A stretch of 64,000 nucleotides of DNA from Panicum virgatum (lineage: Eukaryota > Streptophyta > Magnoliopsida > Poales > Poaceae), in contig NC_053147.1 of assembly GCF_016808335.1 (NCBI RefSeq), positions 19,702,913 through 19,766,912 of the forward strand, in the 5' to 3' direction. The translations under genes and the position numbers were made by a program. Of the stretch, positions 32,656 to 43,499 are shown piece by piece. Below the pieces are notes generated by a model. The model was not told the origin of the DNA and searched no databases. It saw only the letters and a program-made list of their open reading frames with translations. Within the stretch, counting starts at the first letter, position 1. The number at the start of each line of letters is the position of its first letter.

Positions 32656-35600
32656 TCATGCTTGCGGAGGTTTCGCGACAAGGATGAGGCCAAACTTAAG
32701 AGCAGGTGACAGACCACTAGACTCCACGACCTCAAATGACTCGACATCCTGGCCCTCCGGCAGCTCCCAGTCGAAATGGTACAGCAAATTGGCTAGGGCA
32801 AGCTCGGCGAGGCGTGTCGCGAATGCAATGCCGGGGCATCCCCTCCTCCCAGTGCTAAATGGTATGAACCGGAAGTCTCTGCCATTGTAGTCGATAGCAT
32901 TGTGCATGAACCTGTCTGGCAGGAACTCCTCAGCGCTCTCCCAAGATTCCTTGTCCCTCCCAATCGCCCATGTAACGAACATGGCACCATTTATGCCATT
33001 TCGAGTGATTTTGGTGATCGAATGACAACACAACACTTGGACTAATATGATTGTTAAGATGATCATTCTCAGACTTTTAGGTTCAAGTGATGACAAAGAG
33101 AAAGAGAAAATAGGCGTAGCAAGGCCCGAAGGGCAGCCCCTACGGGGGTTCCGCTACCCGGTTAGCGGACGGGGGTCGAGGGGGAGCCGCCCCTCGCGGG
33201 TCTCAGGGCAGCGCCCTGAAAGCTCTTCGGATCAGGAGCACCGGAAGAACCGACGCCAGGGGCACCGGTGCATCCGACGCTTGTCGGAAGAACCGACGCT
33301 ACGATGTTTGGTGCAGGAGGAAATCGAAGCCAAGTCAGCCTACAGGCACCGGTTGAACCGACGGGTCAAAATGGGGCATCGGTGCATTGGCCGTCCTTTG
33401 TACCAGAGGCGATGTCAGTGCCCAGGAGAAGTGTCTTCAGCACCGGTTCAACCGATGGGGCATCGGTGCATACCACCGGTGTAATGACGTCAGCGTCCAG
33501 GAGAAGATTCCTTCAGCACCGGTTGAACCGGTGAGGCATCGGTGCAAAGCATCGGTTCAACCGGTGGTCTCTGCGTCAGCCATCAGGAGTCCAACGGCTA
33601 CTTCGTGTTATGAGTGACCGGATGAACCGACGCTACCCTGCCAAGAGGCATCGGTTCTTCCGGTGGTACGCAGATTTTCAGCTAACCGTTGGAGCAACGG
33701 CTACAAGACTTGGTGGCCTATATACGCCTCACCCCGGCCATTTGAAGATTGCTGGAGTTGCTGGACATCCCACACACACCCAAGAACATCTCCAAGCCAT
33801 ACAAAAGCATCAAGATCATATCCTTAGCCCTTAGCACACTTTGAGAGTGTTGTGTAAAGGATTAGCTCTTAGTGAGTGAGTTTGCAAGGCTTAGAGCCTT
33901 TGTGCTGTGGTTCATTAGTGAACCAAAACAAGAGCTTGGTGCGCCGGCACCTTGGAGCGTGGAGCTCGCCGGCAACGTCATCGACCCTCCGACTTGGTGT
34001 GGAGCGGCGACGACACCTTTGTGCGGGGGACGTGGAGACCCCCATCCTTTGTGGAGAAGCTCCTTAGTGGAACCCGGGGCCAAGGTGACCGTGATTGTGT
34101 TCACGGAAGAGACTTGGTGGCCGAGTAGCAATACTCTTAGTGAGTGCTACAACAACGTGGATGTAGGTGTGCCTTTGTGGCTAACCGAACCACGGGATAA
34201 ACACCCGCGTCAAGAGTTTGCTATCTCCTATCCCGCTCTTTAAGCTTCCGCATTTCATTCTAGTAATTTGTATGCCTTTACTTTCATAGAATAGTTTCTT
34301 GATAGGAAAGGCTATAGGTTGCTAAACTCTTTTGGGATAGGGGTTTTACACTAGAACAACCTAGTTGCACATCTAGATAGCTTGTTTTAGTTTAAGCTTT
34401 GTGCAAACTAGTTGGAGCCATAGGTCTAAGTTTTTATTAGTGCCTAATTCACCCCCTCCCCCTCTTAGGCTAGAGCACCCGATCACTTTCAGCCCATGCG
34501 TTGATGATGACCCGAGTCTTGGCAGGGATGTCATAGCCGTGGAGTTCAGTGTCCTGGATTGTTTCACGGGGGATAAGCAGCGGCACCGGTGGATGTAACC
34601 GCATGGCTTCTTTCAGGGCTGCCTGCGGCCTGCTCATCCTCCCAAGATGCTCCTCTAGGACTCCTTGTGGCCCTGCAACTTGCCTCACCTCTTCTTGCAC
34701 TTTGGCCATTTCTCTTGGGTTCTTGATTAGATAGGCCATTCCCCACTCTATCGCCTTGGAAGTTGTATCGGTTCCTCCTACAAAAAGGTCCTGCAACAAG
34801 ACATTTAGCTTAGACCAATTTTAATGGGAGTGTTATAGGAGTATCATGGACATTAAATTTGCTAATATGTACCAATAATATGAGAGAGGAAAGAAGAGTA
34901 TCATGAAATGTGAGAGGAGTATCATCACCATAACACTCTACTGGCACAGTTCTCAAATTTTCAGTATTGGTAACTGTGTCGATGACACTTTCACTGAGTC
35001 TGGCCTTACTATCTCAGTACACAACTCTAGCGTGTTCATGCAAGTAAGGCCTTGATCCTGAGAACTTACCAAGATGAGCCCCTTGACATCAATCCTATCC
35101 AGGTTAAGCCCCTCACCTCCCTCCTTGATCACCAAAAGCAAGTCGTCAAGAAGGTCAGCAGCCTCATCCTCATCTTCAGGCTTCTTCTCGTGCTCCTGGA
35201 GTGCTCTCTCGAGAACGTCGTCAAGCTTGCCCGCCGCTCTCTTGATCTTCGCGTCGAGCCCCGTCGCCCAGTCCACCCACCGGAGTCGCGGGAACATGTC
35301 GCTCACCGCGACCGTTTCGAACAGATCGGTGACCTCCTTCATCATCGCACGGAGACTCCCGGGATCCATGCCGCCGAGCTTGTTCCCAAACGCCGCCTTC
35401 GAGATGACAGTGTAGGTTAAGCTTACGATGAGCTCGCTCATGTTCACTGCTCGGAGTCTGCCCCTCTCATCATCCGAGGCCCCCGTGGCGCGGATCCGAG
35501 CCACCAACGGCGCGACCTCCTCCTCCCGGAGCGCCCGCAGGGAGTCGACCCGCTTCACGCTGAGGAGGTGCACGATGGCGATGCGGCGAAGCTGGCGCCA

Positions 35601-35999
35601 CCGCTCGCCGTAGGGGCTGAAGCCGACATCCCGGCAGTCATAAAGGAGGCCGCGGGCCGTGTGCTGCTGCGGACGGCCGCAGAAGACGTGGTCCTGGTTC
35701 TTGAGCACCTCCTCGGCCATGGAGGCCGAGGAAACTACCAGAGCGGGCACGGAGCCTAGCCAGAGGAGAAAGATATCGCCGTGCCGCCGCGCGAGCGCCT
35801 GCATCTTCCGGTGGTGGTGCCCCCGGCCGAGCTGGTGCATGTTGCCGATGATGGGCAGCCCCGGGGGCGAAGGCGGCAATACTCGGCCACCGTTGTTGCG
35901 GCCCGGCCGCCGATGAAGGCGTCGGACGACGATGACGAAACATGAAGCCACGAAGAGGAGGAAGAGGGCTAGGTTGGAATCGAGCTGAGGCGGAGCCAT
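32656..35999 (-). pseudogene. Cytochrome P450 (CYP71-like), split only by a solo LTR: P450-2
   Basis: Exon 1 (35999-35070, 310 codons) has the ER anchor MAPPQLDSNLALFLLF, the hinge PPSPPGLPIIGN and the C-helix WRQLRR. The intron is 34791-35069 (279 bp, GTAAGT...CAG). Exon 2 begins DLFVGGTDTTS (I-helix oxygen-activation motif), then EAMRLHPPVP (ExxR), and breaks inside NAWA at the solo LTR (32971-34491). It continues as IGRDKESWE, FLPDRF (PERF region) and the haem loop FSTGRRGCPG, to a stop at 32656. Exon 2 parts sum to 609 bp when the LTR and one TSD copy are discounted, so the frame is otherwise open for 512 residues, the normal family length. All key residues are present. Inactive as it stands: the LTR brings an early stop. 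Substrate and subfamily are not determined. Confidence 0.93.
32971..34491 (+). mobile_element. Sirevirus solo LTR in P450-2 exon 2
   Basis: 1521 bp, TGTAACGAACATGG...CTTTCA, the same family as the LTRs at 7916 and 13974. It has a perfect TSD GCCCA (32966-32970 and 34492-34496) and no internal region, so it arose by LTR-LTR recombination. It differs from the other copies by a GC-rich block at 33113-33230 and carries the same ACCGGTTGAACCGA-type palindromes. Confidence 0.93.
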
Positions 36000-36044
36000 G
36001 GTCGAGTAGCAGAACTTTTGGAGCGTACACTCGCAAACCAGATG

Positions 36045-36271
36045 GGAATGGCGGCGCTTCTAACAATGTCACGCCACCACCCAGTTCATGGCTTGAATGC
36101 TGTGTAGAAGATCAGAGCCAGAAATGCCGATTTCCGAATCGGGAATGAATCCAACGATGTTTGGCCCACAAGATAGAGGCACGATGGGTGTGGTGGTGCA
36201 ACCATTGCCAACAAGATAGAGGAGAGGCAGCCACATGCTCCGATCCTGGTCGGGTTGGCAAAATAATATTT
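36045..36271 (-). repeat. P450-2 upstream segment with an inverted copy elsewhere
   Basis: Matches, inverted, 29869-30045 and 29089-29126 (see those entries), and continues beyond the foldback element at 37037-37110 (matching 7325-7390). Confidence 0.7.
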
Positions 36272-36273
36272 GG

Positions 36274-37036
36274 CGGAAAAAGTCTAAATTATTCATCTGA
36301 GTTATAGTCAAAGTCTGAATAATCTTCTAAACTATAATTTGATTTAGTTTACCCCTAAACTATGCAATTCGGTCCATTTTATCCCTACATACAATTTGTC
36401 TTTTTTTTTCTCCATACACAAATTGAATTTTAATCTCAAATTTTGTAGGGTAGTACTAGACATTACAATGCATATTAAAAAATTTTATTATAATTGTTTT
36501 CATCAAAAAGGGCGGCCTGGTGCAAGTGGTAGTGCTTGCTGCCTGTGAACCGAGAGGTCACAGGTTCGAGCGGTGGCCTCTACACATTGCACGATATGTG
36601 GGAAAGACCTCCCGCTAATAACCTCCCGCTAATAACCTCCCCCAGACCCCGCACAGTGCGAGAGTCTACGGCATTGAGTACGTCCTTTTTATAATTTTTT
36701 CATCATTATTTTTCATATAATTTTGTACTCTAATGATTAATTTATTATTAAATATCCTAACCTATGAAAATAATGATAAAAGAATTGATGTGTTTTTCTA
36801 AGATGTGTTATGATGTGTATTACTCCACTAATAAAACGAACCAATGCATGGAGAAATGAAAAAGACAAATTGTATTATTCTGTAAAATTTCAGCTTAAAA
36901 CTCTACCAATGCATGGAGAAATGAAAAAGAAAAATTGTATTAGGAAATAATTTGAATTAAAAGACATAGTTTGGGGATGTAAAATGGGGTTATCTAAACT
37001 TTGGCTATAATTCAGGAGAGTAATTTAGATTTTTTC
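36274..37036. mobile_element. MULE-like foldback element
   Basis: The left end gaaaaagtctaaattattc and the reversed right end gaaaaaatctaaattactc are inverted repeats extending about 70 bp (gagttatagtcaaag / gaattatagccaaag). A 9-bp TSD flanks it: aatatttgg (36265-36273) and tatatttgg (37037-37045), 8 of 9 identical. The inverted copy of this locus lacks the element. It contains a SINE. No ORF. Confidence 0.75.
36506..36690 (+). mobile_element. tRNA-derived SINE (Au-SINE-like)
   Basis: Starts ggcggcctggtgcaagtgg, with A-box-like tggtgcaagtggt and a B box aggttcgagc at 36560-36570, and ends in a T run (36685-36690). It is flanked by ataattgttttcatca (36490-36505) and ataattttttcatca (36691-36705), a 15/16-bp TSD. 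RNA polymerase III promoter boxes and the T-run end match grass Au-type SINEs. Nested inside the foldback element. Confidence 0.8.
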
Positions 37037-37214
37037 TATATTTGGACCACGAGGCGCTGCAAGATAGTTTATCTGGATCATCTAGAATGGGTTGCATGGT
37101 TGGTGAGCGAATTTTCCTTTGCGATCGGACGCTGATGGTTTCCGGCATTTATGTGCTTGAATGCACGTTTCCAAATTATTGAACGTTGTGGTGGGGCTTA
37201 TACACGTGGCTGAT

Positions 37215-37346
<132 letters not shown>

Positions 37347-37612
37347 ATAGCAGACCATAACTGACAAAAACACTGAAACACCAGCTCCTCCAAGACACAA
37401 AACTGTTCAAAAATAAAAAAAAACATATAGATAAGTAGGAGGTGCCTAGTACAGTATGACAACACGTGCGCACGGGCACGGTCCCGGTCACCGGGCACCA
37501 GCAGCTGAAGAGACGGCCTGGGCGTGCCAGGTGCCAACAGGACGGCAAGATTTGCTCGCCACCACGTCGGGAGCGTGAGTTCTTCCTTTTCCCCAACGGA
37601 CAGCTACCTTAC

Positions 37613-37864
37613 CTAGTAGTGGTGCTGCGGGTCCGGGCCGCCGGGAACGCTCCTCTTCTCCCCGCCGTGCGCCCTTCCCCTGTTCCAGCTGGGCGCCCGC
37701 CGGACTACTCCCGCCGGTTCGCGGTCCCCGCCGGCGACCACACCGCCGCCGGCAGCGCCGTCACGCCGGATCACGCGGGCCTCTGTCACGGCGGCGCGCC
37801 CGGCGCCGGCGACCAGGACCAGCACCAGGAGAGCAATGCCGGCGGCGCGAGCAGGAGCAGCCAT
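37613..37864 (-). CDS. CLE-family signalling peptide precursor
   Basis: 83-residue secreted pre-propeptide. The start at 37864 is chosen because ATCCATGGCT is a good Kozak context and a signal peptide begins at once (MAAPARAAGIALLVLVLVAG, residues 1-20, hydrophobic core followed by AGRA). A basic, Gly/Arg-rich variable region follows, and the C-terminus is the CLE motif RSVPGGPDPQHH (residues 71-82) plus one Tyr. It has the family's RxVPxGPxPxHH pattern, with central Gly, three Pro and terminal His residues intact. CLE peptides are processed, secreted ligands of leucine-rich-repeat receptor kinases that control meristem or vascular cell fate. Intronless, as most family members. The TATA box is at the expected distance. 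Two further in-frame Met codons lie upstream (37885, 37939) but would put a polar stretch before the signal peptide. The specific CLE orthologue is not assigned. Confidence 0.85.
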   Translation of the reverse strand: MAAPARAAGIALLVLVLVAGAGRAAVTEARVIRRDGAAGGGVVAGGDREPAGVVRRAPSWNRGRAHGGEKRSVPGGPDPQHHY

Positions 37865-37981
37865 GGATCGAGGTGATCCGCTCATCAAGAACCTGCCAGT
37901 GGCAGATTGTGTCCCGTGCGTGCGTGCAAGCCAATCCAACTGATCTGATCTGACCTGACTGATCTGCTAGTGGTGGCGGCC

Positions 37982-37992
37982 GGTATTTATAG
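37982..37992 (-). promoter_or_regulatory. TATA box of the CLE gene
   Basis: Minus strand reads ctataaatacc, 118 bp upstream of the chosen ATG, predicting a 5' UTR of about 85-90 nt. Confidence 0.75.
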
Positions 37993-38286
37993 GTCGTTCT
38001 CGGTTGCAGGCGCGCGTCGTGACAAGGGGACGGCTTTTGGAACGCGATCTGGCGGTTGTGCACGCTACGGTTAGGACAAAACGGCAGACGCAGCAAGGCG
38101 GCCGGAGAGCGCGCGTCCGAGTGGACACCATTGCCGCTCGCCACACAAAAAAGCTTCCGGCCTTTGCTGGTCCGGTACGCGCTGGCTCACACACATGTCA
38201 GCCTCGATTCGACTTCGATCGTGTGCACGGCAGAGAGAACACGGTGCACAGTGTTCTATATACACACTCAATAGAGATAGTGTAGC
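37993..38286 (-). promoter_or_regulatory. CLE gene upstream region
   Basis: About 290 bp between the TATA box and the CACTA terminus. GC-rich mixed sequence without an obvious repeat. The CACTA insertion bounds the native promoter here, so distal elements may be displaced. Confidence 0.45.
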
Positions 38287-38399
38287 TACTACTAGAAAAC
38301 GGGCCAAAGATCCTGACCAAAGGTACCAGCTGCTGTTGCAATCGGTATTAATGCTACGCATCAGTACCTGCTGCAAAAACAGCTAATACCTTTGACCAG

Positions 38400-38650
38400 C
38401 GGCGATCAAAGGTAAGGGGTTTGGTACCGAGTTAAAGCATCACCCGGTACCAAAACCCCAGTATAGGCACCGGTTGGTGCAATACCTGTTGGTGGCACCA
38501 ACCGGTGCCTAAAGAGCGGACAATGGCACCGGGTTTTGCCATTACCCGGTGCCGCCACGTGCCCATCACTGAGGCACCGGTTGGTAACTTCAACCGGTGC
38601 ATATGTCTATTGTTTGGCACCGGTTGTTAAGCACCAACCGGTGACTTTGG
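38400..38650. repeat. CACTA subterminal inverted motifs
   Basis: Paired units such as gcaccggttggtg / caccaaccggtgc, ggcaccgggtttt / acccggtgcc and ggcaccggttgt / accaaccggtg. Repeated ACCGG motifs near CACTA termini are the usual binding sites for the element's regulatory protein (established for En/Spm; inferred here). Confidence 0.7.
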
Positions 38651-38658
38651 CCCACGCC

Positions 38659-38666
38659 TATAAATA
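38659..38666 (+). promoter_or_regulatory. TATA box of the CACTA transposase gene
   Basis: tataaata, directly after the subterminal motifs and upstream of the transposase frame. Confidence 0.6.
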
Positions 38667-38687
38667 CCCCAACCCCTCCCCCCTCCA

Positions 38688-38718
38688 AGCTGCCATGAAC
38701 TCACTGTTCATGGCAGCT
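38688..38718. promoter_or_regulatory. Perfect 13-bp-arm hairpin in the presumed 5' UTR
   Basis: AGCTGCCATGAAC, a 5-nt loop, then GTTCATGGCAGCT; the arms are fully complementary. It sits 22 bp after the TATA box, at or just after the predicted transcription start. Confidence 0.6.
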
Positions 38719-39044
38719 GAGTGAGGGGAGGGGAGGTGAATTTTTGTTTTTTTTTTCAAAAAACGTTAGATATTTTTCTCTATAACTTAGCAATTGGTTT
38801 TTAGAAGCAATTATCACTTAATTTAGTTTATACATGTGATAATTATTTTTAGTTGTAGCATCTTATTGTAGTTATATGCGTTATCAATTTATTTGATATG
38901 TGAATACTATCAAACTATTGTATTTATAAGTTTTATCAATTTATTTGATAAGTGAATAGTATCTATTTATTATAGTTATATGCATTATCAATTATATATT
39001 TGAATTCAAATTTTGTATGGAAATATTATCAATTACATATGCAA

Positions 39045-39290
39045 GGGGGCTTTATTTAGTTCCCTTCAAAATTCCAAAACTTTACAAGATTCCACATTCG
39101 AGATGCATGCTGCGCCAATTCAAGACCCGCAGCTCAGCTAGGCCTATCGCTACTGCGCTGCAGCGTGCGCGTCTACAAGAAAAAACCATTATCGTGCCAA
39201 TGCCATTAATACAGCCAGAATTACCGTGCCAAAGAGAATCATTGCACAGACAATGATCCCAAATCCTCAAGGCTCTAGGCAAACAAACCA
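39045..39290. mobile_element. Possible MITE inside the CACTA element
   Basis: Starts ggggctttatttagttccc, like a common grass MITE terminus (GGCCTTGTTTAGTTCC), and ends gcaaacaaaccaaggtcc, an approximate inverse. A tandem pair of about 70-bp blocks containing cagtcatgcag follows at 39293-39435. Weak. Confidence 0.3.
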
Positions 39291-39549
39291 AGGTCCATAT
39301 ATAGAAATAAAGTTTTTTACCCAGTCATGCAGCCAGAATGCCACATGCGTCGTTTCTTGTACAAAAATATAAAGTTCCATATAGAAAAACAAAGTTTTTA
39401 CACAGTCATGCAGTCAGAAGGCCATATGCATCGTTATAATTTTATAGTTAAGTTTTATTAATAGCGTATTCAATGTTAGTTATAAATTGATAGTATGAAT
39501 GAACTATATGTATACTACAATGATGTATATAAATGTATTATGGACCCAG

Positions 39550-42500
39550 ATGAGTCGGCAATGGATGTACATGGCCGACCGGCGTTCAAAGGAGTTCATT
39601 GGTGGCGTGCATGAATTCATAGAAGCGGCCGAGAAATACAAGTATGACGGTTTCGTTCGTTGTCCATGCAAATTCTGTAAGAATGAGAAAGATTACTCAT
39701 CATCAAAAACCATCCACAGTCACTTGTTCAATAGTGGTTTCATGCCGAACTACTATATTTGGACCAAGCATGGAGAAAGAGAAATTATGCTGGATAATAA
39801 TGTAGAAGAAGAGGACAGGATTCTTGACTTTGCAGCCAATTATGATGTCTTTTTCAATGACACTGCAATGGGTGAGCCTGAAGAAGATACTGAAGGATAC
39901 GTTGTAGAAGATGATCTTGGTCAGATGCTGCGCAAAGCTGAGGAAGTTTGCGAAACAGAAAAGGAATCGAGAGATCTGAAGCATATGTTGGAGGACTACA
40001 GAATATTGTTGTACCCAGATTGCAAACAAGGCCAAAAGAAGTTGGGTACCACATTAGAATTGTTACAATGGAAGACATCAAATGGTTTGTCTGATAAGGG
40101 ATTCGAGGAGTTGCTGAAACTTATAAAAAACTTACTCCCTGAGGGTAACACCTTGCCGGAGACAACATACGAGGCAAAAAAAGTTGTTTGTCCTTTAGGA
40201 TTAGAGGCACAGAAGATACATGCTTGTCGTAATGACTGCATCCTATATCGAGGTGAGTATGAAAATTTGGATTCATACCCTTTATGCAACGCATGCGGAT
40301 ATAAGATCCCTCGAGATGATCCAGGCGACGTTGAGGGGATGCGTGTTAAGAAGAGAGTGCCTGCCAAGGTGATGTGGTATTTCCCTCTAATACCACGTCT
40401 GAAATGTTTGTTCATGAACAAAACGAATGCTAAATTGATACGATGGCACAAAGAAGAACGTAAGCAAGACAATATATTGAGACACCCCGCTGATGGGTCG
40501 CAATGGATAAAAGTGGACAGAACATTCCCAACATTTGCAAATGATGCGAGGAATACAAGGTTCGGCTTAAGTACGGATGACATGAATCCTTTCGGTGAGC
40601 AGAACAGTGGCCATAGTACCTGGCCTGTGACACTCTGTATATACAATCTTCCTCCCTGGTTGTGTATGAAGCGAAAATTCATTATGATGCCGGTGCTTAT
40701 CCCCGGCCCGAAGCAACCCGGTAACGATATAGATGTGCATCTGAAACCACTGATTGAGGATCTTCTATTATTGTGGAAAGAGGAGGGTGTTCGTATGTGG
40801 GATGCGCACACAGAGGAACAGTTTAACCTTCGTGCATTGCTTTTCATAACCACCAACGATTGGCCAGCACTAAGCAACCTCTCCGAACATTCCAATAAGG
40901 GTTATAGGGCATGCACCCATTGTTTAGAATAAACCGACAGCACGTACCTCAAGCACTGTAGGAAGATCGTGTATATGGGTTATCGTCGATTTCTTCCGAT
41001 CAAGCACCCATTAAGGAGGAGGCATGCTCGCTACGAGGGAAAGACAGATCATCGTACCAAGCCTAGGCACCGTTGTGGGAAAATGGTGTTTGAAATGGTC
41101 AAAGATATAAAAGTAGTATTCGGAAAAGGACTCGGCAGCAGATCAGTGCAGAGTGATGACGGACGTGCACCTATGTGGAAGAAGAAGAGTATTTTTTGGC
41201 AGTTTCTTTATTGGGAAGTTTTAGACGTCCGCCACGCAATTGATGTGATGCACCTAACAAAGAATCTTTGTGTGAACCTTCTAGGCTTCCTTGGTGTCTA
41301 CAGTAAGCCAAAGGATATATTGGAAGCGCGGTAAGATCTTCAACGTATGAAACAACGGGCCGCCCTACATCCAGAAAAAGGGATAAATGACGTCATTACC
41401 TAGGTCCTACGTGCTACACTCTTAGTAAGGAAGAGAAGCAAAGTATGTTCGACTGTTTGAATAGTATCAAGGTCCCATTAGGCTACTCTTCGAATATAAA
41501 GAGGCTACTGAACTTGAAAGAGAAGAAATTCGCACACGTAAAGTCCCATGACTGTCATGTGTTGATGACGCAATTGATTCCAGTTGCACTTAGAGGTATT
41601 CTACCAGCTAATGTTCGAGCAACAATCATAAAGCTATGCGCCTTTCTCAACACAATTTCTCAGAAGGCAATCGATCCATCGAGTTTAAGCAGGCTACAAG
41701 AGTATGTTGTCCAATGTTTAGTCAGTCTTGATATGATATTTCCTCCATCATTCTTCAATATTATGACGCATCTTCTAGTTCAACTGGTCAAAGAGATCGG
41801 TATTCTCGGTCCTGTTTTCCTTCATAATATGTTCCCTTTTGAACGATACTTTGCAGTCCTAAAAAAATACGTTCGTAATCGGGCTCGTTCAGAAGGAAGC
41901 ATTGCGAAAGGTTACGTCACAGAGGAGGTCATTGAGTTTTGTGTTGACTATGTGGAAGAACTCTGCCCAATTGGGATTCTAGTATCACGTCAGGAGGGCG
42001 GCTGATTGGAAAGGGTACACTTGGAAGAAAATCAGTAAATGCCACAGATCATGCCACGTTGAGTAAAGCACATCTCACAGTTCTGCAACAATCAGCCTTG
42101 GTGGCTCCATACATGGAGGAGCACATGCAAATTGTGCGAAGCATGTACCCTTTGAAGTCTGAGACATGGATTACAAAACATCATAACGATACATTCGCCT
42201 CCTCGTTGCAGAAGGAAGTCATGGCCAACGATCAAATTCATGAGCAGCTAGATTGGCTGGCCAAGGGTCCGGCAAATTCAATCCTAATGTACCAAGGATA
42301 TGAAATTAATGGTTATACATCTTATACAAGAGCCCAAGATAACAAGAGCACCAATCAAAATAGTAGTGTCCGTATAGATGCCACTGACTCTAGTGGCCAA
42401 TCGAACTCATATTTTGGTTACATTGAAGAGATCTCGGAACTCGACTATGGGCCGTTGAAGATCCCTCTATTTCGTTGCCAATGGGTTAAACTCACAGGAA

Positions 42501-42904
42501 AAGGTGTCAATATCAATGAGTACGGAATGACAACGGTAGACCTCAAAGAGCTTGGCTATCGAGACGAACCATTCGTCCTAGCTAAAGATGTCACTCAAAT
42601 TTTCTATGTGCAGGACATGTCTAGCAAACCGAGAAAGGACAAGTCCAGGAATAAATCAAGTTTTGTAGGTGCCGGAGATGAGCCAAAGCGACATATTGTT
42701 CTGGCAGGAAAAAGAAAAATTGTGGGAGTCGACGATGTCATAGATGAAGAAGAATACAATAAGGTTGAAGATATGACTCCGTTCGCAGTGGAGGTTGACA
42801 TAAGTATTCTTTTAGCCGAAGAGGCGGCTCCCTACGCACGTCATGATCATAATGAAGGGACGATTGTAAAGCGAACCATCGTTAATATTCGCTTAGTTGA
42901 ATGA
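39550..42904 (+). pseudogene. CACTA TNP2-like transposase, four breaks
   Basis: Cut-and-paste transposase of the En/Spm type. The chosen start MSRQWMYMADRRSKEF is the typical N-terminus. Next come the transposase-associated zinc region (CPCKFCKN...HLFNSGF), the tnp2 core (HACRNDCILYRGEYENLDSYPLC, MWDAHTEEQFNLRALL, NDWPALSNLS, DVMHLTKNLCVNLLGFLG), a DUF4218-like part (DCHVLMTQLIPVALRGILP, FPPSFFNIMTHLL) at 41540-41990 and a DUF4216-like part (DYGPLKIPLFRCQWVKLTG, GYRDEPFVLAKDV) at 42440-42620. Breaks: TAA at 40930, TAA at 41332 (Gln expected), a frameshift near 41400, and a one-base frameshift near 42002. All family domains are recognisable, so decay is recent. Confidence 0.92.
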
Positions 42905-42929
42905 TTATGTCTTGTAATATTTTTCGTGA

Positions 42930-43490
42930 ATATTATCAGATTTGTTATGCAATTATCCGATTTATTATGCAATTATCTGATTTATTATGCATTTAAATAA
43001 TTTATTATGTAATTATTTTATTTATTATGATTTATTATGCAACTAAAGATTAATTATGCACCTAAATGATTTATTATGCAATTAAATAGATTAATTGTGC
43101 ACCTAAATAATTTATTATGTAATAATTAGAATTATTATGCATTTACATGATTTATTATGCAATTATATGATTTATTATTATTTATTATGCAACCAAAAAG
43201 ATTAATTATGCACCTAAATGATTTATTATGTAATAATTGGAATTATTTTGCATTCAAATGATTTATTATGCAATTATCTAATTTATTGTGCATTTAAATG
43301 ATTTATTATGCAATTATCTGATTTATTGTGCATTTAAATAATTTATTATGCAACTATTTGATTTATTATGCAACAAAAAAAATTAATTATGCACCTAAAT
43401 GATTTATTATGTAATAATTGGAATTATTTTGCATTCAAATGATTTATTATGCAATTATTTGATTTATTAAGATTTATTATGTAATTAAAA
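42930..43490. repeat. AT-rich tandem repeats after the transposase gene
   Basis: About 560 bp of degenerate units based on gatttattatgcaattat, with a higher-order block (caaccaaaaagattaattatg, then cacctaaatgatttattatg) recurring near 43040, 43185 and 43365. No coding potential. Confidence 0.8.
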
Positions 43491-43499
43491 TCGATTTTG

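Noticed and set aside
37466..37876. 136-codon + frame opposite the CLE gene
   Set aside because: Shadow of the GC-rich CLE coding strand. The minus frame has the signal peptide and CLE motif.
40996..40998. ORFs opposite the CACTA transposase (for example 39996-40895, minus)
   Set aside because: Antisense shadow of a clear TNP2 coding frame.
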